Origin: an uncultured Rubripirellula sp. | GTDB taxonomy: Bacteria > Planctomycetota > Planctomycetia > Pirellulales > Pirellulaceae | Assembly (NCBI GenBank): GCA_938075415.1 | Contig: CALJHC010000041.1 | Coordinates: 1-58,665, forward strand | Length of the DNA: 58,665 bases | Direction of reading: 5' to 3' | Shown: positions 53,647 to 58,665 of the stretch, piece after piece | Layout of the letters: the number at the start of each line of letters is the position of its first letter | Position numbering within the stretch: the stretch's first letter is position 1 | Program-made: the position numbers and the translations under genes | The notes under the pieces: model-generated | Database searches by the model: none | The model's input: the letters and a program-made list of their open reading frames with translations, nothing else | Told to the model about the DNA's origin: nothing

Positions 53647-54507
53647 ATGAGCATCAATCCACAAACCTTCTTCTCGAAGTTTAGACTTGATCTTCGAGTA
53701 TGCGGTAGTTGTCGTTTACTTGTCATTGCTTTGTCTTTGGCAATTTGCGCACAGGCTTGTGCAGCCAAAAAGACACGCAAAGATCGCGAACCAAAGACTC
53801 GGCAGCGAATCGGCAGTGCCGAGCAGAATAAAACCGAAGGCCAGAACGCTGAGGTGACTCACGAAAAATCAACGACTGCCAAGCCAATTGGCTTCTGGAA
53901 AAAAATGATCGCCAACGGTCAGTCAATGCGTCCAAACGGATGGACGTTTGGCGCTCGTCCCTATGGCTATGATGCCCTTGGCTATCCAGATCCTTACTTT
54001 CTTTTTCCTTACAGCCTTGATCCTTGGGTACGCGGTAGCTTTCGCGCTCCTGACCTCCTGGATGATCCCTACTTTTACGATCGAGTTCCCACGGGCGTGA
54101 ATCGAGTCAATCGTCGCGGTACAGGGATCTTACGACAGCATGACCCCGCAAACCGCGGTGACAAATCCTCCAACGCAGCACCAAAGATTGAAAGTCCTGA
54201 AAAGTCGGAGAAAAAACCTCCACTGAAGCTATCCAACGGCAGTGCGAGTCAACTGCGCGCTCTCGAAAAGGCTAGTGCGAAATTTGCCGATAACTTGACC
54301 CTTTATCAAGGTGGCGAATCATGGATCAGACACTTGAAACCAAATATGCTTTCGTTACTCGCCTCGCAAGGACAAAATCGAGAGTTAAATGATCTGCTCA
54401 TCCGCTACGACCAAGTCGTCGTCCAATCACCATTGAAGTTAGTCTCCACAATCGAGGGATTCGCGGATTGCAGAACATCGCTACGTGGTTATCTGCAAAG
54501 TCTGTAG
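53647..54507 (+). CDS. Exported protein of unknown function
   Basis: A 286-residue protein from ATG 53647. A hydrophobic segment at about residues 22-37 is preceded by basic residues and ends A-C-A-A (signal peptide). The mature N-terminus is strongly basic (Lys/Arg-rich). Next is a Tyr/Pro/Gly/Asp-rich region (P-Y-G-Y-D-A-L-G-Y-P-D-P-Y). A helical C-terminal domain of about 90 residues follows, starting S-A-S-Q-L-R-A-L-E-K. No family is recognised. It is flanked by gaps of more than 600 bp. Confidence 0.62.
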   Translation: MSINPQTFFSKFRLDLRVCGSCRLLVIALSLAICAQACAAKKTRKDREPKTRQRIGSAEQNKTEGQNAEVTHEKSTTAKPIGFWKKMIANGQSMRPNGWTFGARPYGYDALGYPDPYFLFPYSLDPWVRGSFRAPDLLDDPYFYDRVPTGVNRVNRRGTGILRQHDPANRGDKSSNAAPKIESPEKSEKKPPLKLSNGSASQLRALEKASAKFADNLTLYQGGESWIRHLKPNMLSLLASQGQNRELNDLLIRYDQVVVQSPLKLVSTIEGFADCRTSLRGYLQSL

Positions 54508-55166
54508 GGCCAGCTAATCAATCGAAACAGATCAAGAGTTCCGACACCTTTAACTTAGTCCACATAGAAATCTTCTCATCATAGGCTGACAAAAACATTT
54601 GAATCGTCGGGGGCCTTTGATCTCGATGACTTGACGCTTTTAACCGATGCCTAAAGATTGTCTGGATGCTATCCACCAATCATGAAACAGCATTCATCGC
54701 CAACCACCGTCGTCCATGATCCATAGTTTCTGACCGGCTGTGCAAAATCATTCCTCGCTAGGTCGTCGGGAAAAACGAATCAAGACGGATTTGATCGACC
54801 ACGCCCATAGACACCACGTCTAATCTCTTTTTTTCTGCGGGCAACGATCCCGCTGGATGCTTGTTCGTCAGGGGACCATCTCGGCTATCCTTTGATGAAA
54901 AAGAACCACCCTCGCCTGACGCAACAACGTCTCACTAACTTGCCGTGAAAGAAACGATTGCCAGACATACACCGTCCGCAAGGGATCGCCAAACTTGAAT
55001 TTCGGTATTCGGTCGTGCATCGGTCTCGTTAATCACAGATCTGATCGGTTCATCAAACCAATAAAAACCCGGCTTGTTCAGGGAGTCAGGCATTTCATGG
55101 TAAGATGCCGTGTCGTGTGATAACTATCAGCGGCAAATCGATTAGACAGTCTTTTTGAGTGAACCA
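54508..55166. other. Intergenic gap, 659 bp
   Basis: No gene, repeat or terminator could be supported on either strand. Confidence 0.4.
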
Positions 55167-56318
55167 ATGATCAGAATGTACGGACGGCTCATCCCCTGCC
55201 TGACTCTGGCTATCTTGGCGCAGACGGCCTTCGCTTGCTTGTGGGATTACGACACTTTGCTGGTGGAAAGATCTCGATTCCCTGAGATCCACGAACTGAT
55301 CGTGGGTAAGTTTCCACACCACAGCGAAGCATTTTATCAATGGCGGATCAAGGATCGCCTGAGACGACTCACATCTGATCCTGACAACCTGAGACTGCTT
55401 GATGACTTATCAGTCGCCTACGACAAAATTGGTGATAACGAACTAGCCATCCAAACAGCGCTTCGTAAAGAGTCCCTTGCAGCGAACACCTATGAAACAC
55501 ACGCCAACCTTGGAACGTTTTACATTCACTCCGGTAGATTTGAAGAAGGACTTCAGCAATTAGATCAGGCGATTGAAATTAATCCCGAGGCGCATTTTGG
55601 AAGAGAGGTCTATCAAAAGAAGCTGGTGGAATACCTGATCAGTCGACAACTTGACGGCAAGATTCACTTTCCGATCGATACAACGATGCGAAGAACTGGG
55701 AAGCGATGCGGGTTCGCATTGTTCATTCTTGGAGATCAACGATTAGAGCCGGACAAGGTCCAGGAAGAGATTCAACAAGCGATCAAAGGCGTGACCGGAA
55801 TGATGCGATTTGGAAACCATGCATCTCCTATTCTCTTGGAAGTGCTCGGAGACCTGTTAATGGCAGATTCCGAAACCGACGCAAAGCGACTCGCAGCTCG
55901 CGCTTTCCTCAAGGCGAGTTACGAAACAGATGGAGTTGAATCAAAAGCTGCTTACCGTGAAATCGCGAGCGGTCTGCTTCAGTTTCAGACGGTGAGGCAA
56001 GGTAAAAATACTGAATTGCCCTTGGGGCAACTAGAAGGTTTGCTTCGAACTGAATTAGACGCCGCTAATACTTGGCATGATGAATTGAAAGCTGACGAGG
56101 ATCAATGGATTAAGGATGGCGCGAATGTGGAAGAAGAATATCGCGAGAAATACCTGACATCACCACCCAGCTTGAATCCATCCAACCTGAATTCTCTAAA
56201 GCTGCTGAACTTGCGTCCAGTAACGATCGGCATCGGAATCATGACTCTCGGCACTGCAACACTGTTGATTGCAAAACGCAAGAGCATCAAAAAAGCCAAA
56301 GTCTCAAGTGAGAGGTGA
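55167..56318 (+). CDS. Exported TPR protein with C-terminal membrane segment
   Basis: About 383 residues from ATG 55167; a second ATG lies three codons later and a TTG at 55155. An N-terminal signal (L-I-P-C-L-T-L-A-I-L-A-Q-T-A-F-A) is followed by TPR units between about residues 65 and 150 (L-D-D-L-S-V-A-Y-D-K-I-G-D-N-E-L-A, then A-N-L-G-T-F-Y-I-H-S-G-R-F-E-E-G). A hydrophobic helix near residues 350-370 is followed by a basic tail, indicating a periplasmic protein anchored at its C-terminus. The partner is unknown. Confidence 0.72.
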   Translation: MIRMYGRLIPCLTLAILAQTAFACLWDYDTLLVERSRFPEIHELIVGKFPHHSEAFYQWRIKDRLRRLTSDPDNLRLLDDLSVAYDKIGDNELAIQTALRKESLAANTYETHANLGTFYIHSGRFEEGLQQLDQAIEINPEAHFGREVYQKKLVEYLISRQLDGKIHFPIDTTMRRTGKRCGFALFILGDQRLEPDKVQEEIQQAIKGVTGMMRFGNHASPILLEVLGDLLMADSETDAKRLAARAFLKASYETDGVESKAAYREIASGLLQFQTVRQGKNTELPLGQLEGLLRTELDAANTWHDELKADEDQWIKDGANVEEEYREKYLTSPPSLNPSNLNSLKLLNLRPVTIGIGIMTLGTATLLIAKRKSIKKAKVSSER

Positions 56319-56463
56319 CAAGATGTCGTACCTTAGTCAATCACGTGAAGAGGTCAGATTCTAGCACCTGAAGAGTTGCACATTCACCACTAGCCATTTA
56401 AGAACACGATCCAGCGATGGTAGGTCTAGTCCAATCCCGGACGAGGGACGTTATTGCCGATTC

Positions 56464-56736
56464 TCACCACCATGCTGTGGCATGATTCACAATCGTGAAC
56501 ATGGCGGTCGTGAATATTACCCTCACAGGTTTGCCCTCTATCTTCTTGAACGGCCAATACCATTTCTCGCTTGGAACTTTCTTCTCGTAGCTGAAGTAGA
56601 TGACTCCAAGTGCTTTTGTACGTTTGCCTTGATGAAGTGTCACGGTGAAGTAATTGAATTCCCCTTGATCAGCATCGAGAGTGTAAATCTCCAAGTCTTC
56701 ATAACAGTAGGGGCATAGGGCTGATGGATATCGCAT
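56464..56736 (-). CDS. Small conserved-looking protein with a CPYC motif
   Basis: About 90 residues from ATG 56736, supported by a strong GGAGG ribosome site 8 bp upstream. It starts with M-R-Y-P-S-A-L-C-P-Y-C-Y-E-D-L, a single C-x-x-C pair, and continues with beta-type segments (F-N-Y-F-T-V-T-L-H and V-I-Y-F-S-Y-E) and a K-W-Y-W-P-F-K-K basic patch. No family is recognised. With only one Cys pair it cannot form a full zinc ribbon alone. Confidence 0.6.
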   Translation of the reverse strand: MRYPSALCPYCYEDLEIYTLDADQGEFNYFTVTLHQGKRTKALGVIYFSYEKKVPSEKWYWPFKKIEGKPVRVIFTTAMFTIVNHATAWW

Positions 56737-57063
56737 TGGTGTTCCTCCAAAGCTCAGTCCCTTCGAATACCGGGTCGGTCCGGACATCGCAACACGTGAC
56801 GAAAATTGCATCCTACTGGAGCGACAGCATTAAATCTTTTTAACGACCAGCGTGTTCAGGAGCGGTCCAAAACCATTCCAAAATTGTCGTTCCAGCAGGC
56901 AGACTAAGTTGGAGCAGAGATTCCCCACCTATGTGGTCTGATCATGGCTGGGCAACAGTCCCACTGTAGCTCACAAGAATTACCTGACGTTGACTGATGA
57001 ACATTTTGCATCAGCCTCCAAAACTGGGGATGCAAACGCCCGTTTCGTCTCGCACCGAGGCGC

Positions 57064-57096
57064 AAAAGAAAACCCGCACGTTTCAACACGTGCGGG
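57064..57096 (-). terminator. Strong intrinsic terminator on the minus strand
   Basis: Perfect 9-bp arms CCCGCACGT and ACGTGCGGG enclose a 6-nt loop; on the minus strand the right arm runs into TTTTCTTTT. It lies 49 bp past the tRNA-like 3' end. No protein gene on the minus strand ends here, so it fits the natural terminator of a tRNA transcript. Confidence 0.85.
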
Positions 57097-57122
57097 CAAA
57101 CGTCAGTTTCTCGGAAGTTGTC

Positions 57123-57140
57123 GGCATTTTCGAAAATGCC
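57123..57140. repeat. Perfect 18-bp palindrome
   Basis: GGCATTTTCGAAAATGCC is its own reverse complement. It lies between the tRNA-like fragment and the terminator and could be part of the tRNA trailer or a recombinase/regulator site. Confidence 0.85.
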
Positions 57141-57144
57141 ACAG

Positions 57145-57165
57145 TAGCGGCAGAGGGACTCGAAC
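57145..57165 (-). other. tRNA 3'-end fragment, probable attachment-site remnant
   Basis: On the minus strand the segment reads GTTCGAGTCCCTCTGCCGCTA. This parses as the last T-stem base, a consensus T-loop (TTCGAGT, positions 54-60), the 3' T-stem strand CCCTC, a 7-nt acceptor 3' strand TGCCGCT and a discriminator A. Upstream of the T-loop the matching 5' T-stem GAGGG is absent after one base, and no D-arm or anticodon arm is present. It is followed by a terminator. This is the form of a displaced tRNA 3' end at one boundary of an integrated element. Confidence 0.5.
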
Positions 57166-57341
57166 AAACGCTTCAAACCTCGCAAAAACGAACCCTAGTG
57201 TTCAAAGGCGAAGCCAAACCCGACGCCGTAATGGTCGCTGGTTTGTTAAACGCGACCGCTTTGGCGACTTAGTTATCGCAAAATTTGAGTGATGAACAAC
57301 TTACAGAACTCGCACTGCAACTTCACAAAGTGAAAAAATGA
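57166..57341 (+). pseudogene. Remnant or very small reading frame at the island edge
   Basis: The frame reads protein-like residues (R-T-L-V-F-K-G-E-A-K-P-D-A and M-V-A-G-L-L-N-A-T-A-L-A-T) up to a TAG at 57270. Beyond the TAG the same frame continues as L-S-D-E-Q-L-T-E-L-A-L-Q-L-H-K-V-K-K to a TGA that overlaps the ATG of the next gene (ATGA). Either the stop breaks an older gene, or a short peptide starts at TTG 57285. No family is recognised. Confidence 0.35.
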
Positions 57342-57757
57342 GCGATCCTACGAGGCACGATTTGGCAGAGATTGGCATGGACCCTCAGCTGCAGGGTGAC
57401 GACCAACTGTTCCAAGCATTGGTATCTGGATGCCACATCGAGAATGCGGCATCAATCGCCGGCGTTTCAGTTCGCACGGCGTACCGCAGGTTGGCCGACC
57501 CTGCGTTTCGCTCCCAGCTCCAGGAGGCTCGCCAAAGTCTCCGTGAATCAATCCTGGCCAAGCTGTCGGATGCTGGCCACGACGCGGTAGGGACGCTGTG
57601 GGACCTGATGCAGTCGGCAGATAATGAGGTGATTAGGTTACGCGCTGCCAAAGCCGTGCTGGACAGCCTGAGGGGGTTCCATGCCGAAAGTCCAACCGTT
57701 GAAACCACCACGCGGACACGGGTGGAGAGCACCCAACGTGTGATTGAAAGGGCATAG
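57338..57757 (+). CDS. Phage-type helix-turn-helix protein (terminase-small-like)
   Basis: A 139-residue protein from ATG 57338. Residues about 34-56 form a helix-turn-helix (C-H-I-E-N-A-A-S-I-A-G-V-S-V-R-T-A-Y-R-R-L), followed by F-R-S-Q-L-Q-E-A-R-Q-S-L and a helical tail with L-R-A-A-K-A-V-L-D. That layout is common in small terminase-like and other mobile-element DNA-binding proteins. Its start overlaps the preceding frame by 4 bp. The role in the presumed island is unknown. Confidence 0.62.
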   Translation: MSDPTRHDLAEIGMDPQLQGDDQLFQALVSGCHIENAASIAGVSVRTAYRRLADPAFRSQLQEARQSLRESILAKLSDAGHDAVGTLWDLMQSADNEVIRLRAAKAVLDSLRGFHAESPTVETTTRTRVESTQRVIERA

Positions 57758-57795
57758 CGCCCTGCCGCCCATATGCACCCGAGCGGCGCGGTTTT
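57758..57795 (+). terminator. Weak terminator-like hairpin after the HTH gene
   Basis: GCCGC and GCGGC arms about 14 nt apart are followed, after GCGG, by TTTTGCTTT. The stem is short and the loop large, so this is tentative. Confidence 0.25.
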
Positions 57796-57842
57796 GCTTT
57801 ATGCTGTTGCTGGTCAAAATAACTTTAACCAGTGGGACGAGC

Positions 57843-58658
57843 GTGAATCTTCTCAAGTTTGCTGTTGTGTGTTTGGCTGTTGTGGCTACTTGCGGATGTG
57901 ATCAGGGGCAGCCTAAACCTTCACTTGCACCCGACCCCACACCCGTTGCAGCCAACCTGGAGAACATGGAGTTACCTGAATCAGCAAACTCCATTGGTAT
58001 GCGCTTCAAGTTGATCCCCCCTGGCACGTATGCGAGGGGCGAAGGATCGGATACGCATCAGGTGACGTTAACCAACCCGTATGAGCTTGGTGTTCACGAA
58101 GTGACACAGGAGCAATACGAGCGGGTGATGGGGACCAACCCCAGCAAATTCAAGGGATCTACAAATCCGGTCGAGCAAGTTAACTGGGAAGATGCTGTAG
58201 AGTTTTGCGAAAGGCTTTCTGCTTTACCGGGGGAGCGAACAGCCGGCCGAGTCTATCGTTTACCCACGGAAGCGGAATGGGAGTACGCTTGCCGTGCGGG
58301 AACGACAACAAAGTACAGCTTCAGCGATGAGGCTGGTTCTCTTGGTGAGTACGCGTGGTACATTTCAAATTCAAATAGCCGAACACATCCGGTCGGAGAA
58401 AAGCTTGCGAATTCCTGGGGTTTGCATGATATGCAGGGTAACGTTTGGGAGTGGTGTTCAGACAGGTACGGGGACTATCCCAGCGATGCGGTGACGGACC
58501 CGATAGGCCCCCAATCGGGCTCGGACCGCGTGGGTCGTGGCGGCAGTTGGTTCATCACCGCCGAGGGTTGCCGGTCGGCGAACCGCTTCAGGAACCGTCC
58601 GTCGAACCGCAACTACGGCTACGGCTTCCGCGTCACCTGTGTTCCGTCTGGCCAGTAG
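57843..58658 (+). CDS. SUMF1/FGE-domain lipoprotein, probable DGR target protein
   Basis: About 271 residues from GTG 57843 (GGGACG upstream); an in-frame ATG at 57744 would place the signal internally. The signal peptide ends in a Cys cluster (V-A-T-C-G-C-D-Q), consistent with a lipoprotein. The mature part is a formylglycine-generating-enzyme-like (C-type lectin-like) domain: S-I-G-M-R-F-K-L-I-P-P-G, E-V-T-Q-E-Q-Y, V-E-Q-V-N-W-E-D-A, L-P-T-E-A-E-W-E-Y-A-C-R-A-G and M-Q-G-N-V-W-E-W-C. The closing region has R-G-G-S-W, C-R-S-A-N-R-F-R-N-R-P-S-N-R-N and G-F-R-V-T-C, the pattern of diversified DGR proteins. Catalytic FGE cysteines are not evident, so this is more likely a binding protein. Confidence 0.82.
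   Translation: MNLLKFAVVCLAVVATCGCDQGQPKPSLAPDPTPVAANLENMELPESANSIGMRFKLIPPGTYARGEGSDTHQVTLTNPYELGVHEVTQEQYERVMGTNPSKFKGSTNPVEQVNWEDAVEFCERLSALPGERTAGRVYRLPTEAEWEYACRAGTTTKYSFSDEAGSLGEYAWYISNSNSRTHPVGEKLANSWGLHDMQGNVWEWCSDRYGDYPSDAVTDPIGPQSGSDRVGRGGSWFITAEGCRSANRFRNRPSNRNYGYGFRVTCVPSGQ
58526..58640 (+). other. Candidate DGR variable repeat (VR) at the 3' end of the SUMF1-type gene
   Basis: The final ~115 bp of coding sequence shift to strongly C/G-ending codons. Positions expected to be AAC in a DGR template read TTC, ATC, TTC, TAC, GGC and TAC, which are single or double substitutions at A only. The neighbouring AAC codons of A-N-R, R-N, S-N-R-N are kept. Boundaries are approximate. The template and reverse transcriptase are not in the window. 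Confidence 0.5.
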
Positions 58659-58665
58659 GCGGAGC

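Noticed and set aside
57843..58658. True formylglycine-generating enzyme (sulfatase activator)
   Set aside because: It is a short lipoprotein without an evident catalytic Cys pair, has DGR-like variable positions and no sulfatase gene nearby.

Overview
The window looks like a chromosome segment of a planctomycete, probably a Rhodopirellula-type member of the Pirellulaceae. The evidence is the gene content: a decayed DUF1501 gene, a DUF1570-like secreted HExxH protein, planctomycete-style small secreted proteins, and an exosortase-associated EPS cluster with an EpsI-type protein. GC content is moderate, intergenic gaps are long (300-1000 bp), and GTG/TTG starts are common. All identifications come from reading the sequence; no database search was possible.

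Layout. (1) 1-19011 is an exopolysaccharide/exosortase-associated locus. It holds a very large TPR protein (5' end outside the window), an EpsI-like protein, an initiating sugar-phosphate transferase, an XrtA-type polysaccharide deacetylase, a TIGR03087-type glycosyltransferase, a large toroid-type putative polysaccharide-active protein, two further glycosyltransferases, a VanZ-like membrane protein, a YdcF-like protein and a UDP-sugar dehydrogenase. A dead IS3-family element (13833-15061) with recognisable terminal inverted repeats sits inside it. (2) 19058-23492 holds a truncated, frameshifted DUF1501 remnant, then an IlvD/Edd sugar-acid dehydratase and a DapA-superfamily enzyme, which together suggest pentonate-type catabolism. 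(3) 23571-38573 is a mixed housekeeping/accessory stretch: S9 peptidase, giant MscS channel, CorA-like protein, DUF1570-like protein, orphan solute-binding lipoprotein, short GT2-like protein, HisI, RidA-family protein, methyltransferase overlapping a zinc-ribbon protein, and a small secreted protein. (4) 39271-49101 holds a DinG-type helicase, an IscA-type Fe-S protein, an acidic exported protein, a rhomboid-MATE pair, an HtrA protease and a DksA/TraR protein. (5) 49777-56736 holds a membrane-anchored FHA/coiled-coil protein, two planctomycete-type exported proteins (one TPR) and a small CPYC protein.

(6) The last 1.5 kb (57145-58665) is the most interesting part. A 20-nt block matching the T-loop and acceptor 3' half of a tRNA lies on the minus strand, followed by a strong intrinsic terminator, with no 5' tRNA half beside it. 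That is what a displaced attachment-site remnant looks like when an element integrates into a tRNA gene. Immediately to its right are a phage-type HTH protein and a formylglycine-generating-enzyme (SUMF1) type lipoprotein. The last ~130 bp of that lipoprotein gene have the hallmarks of the variable repeat of a diversity-generating retroelement (DGR). If so, the template repeat and reverse transcriptase should lie just beyond the right edge.
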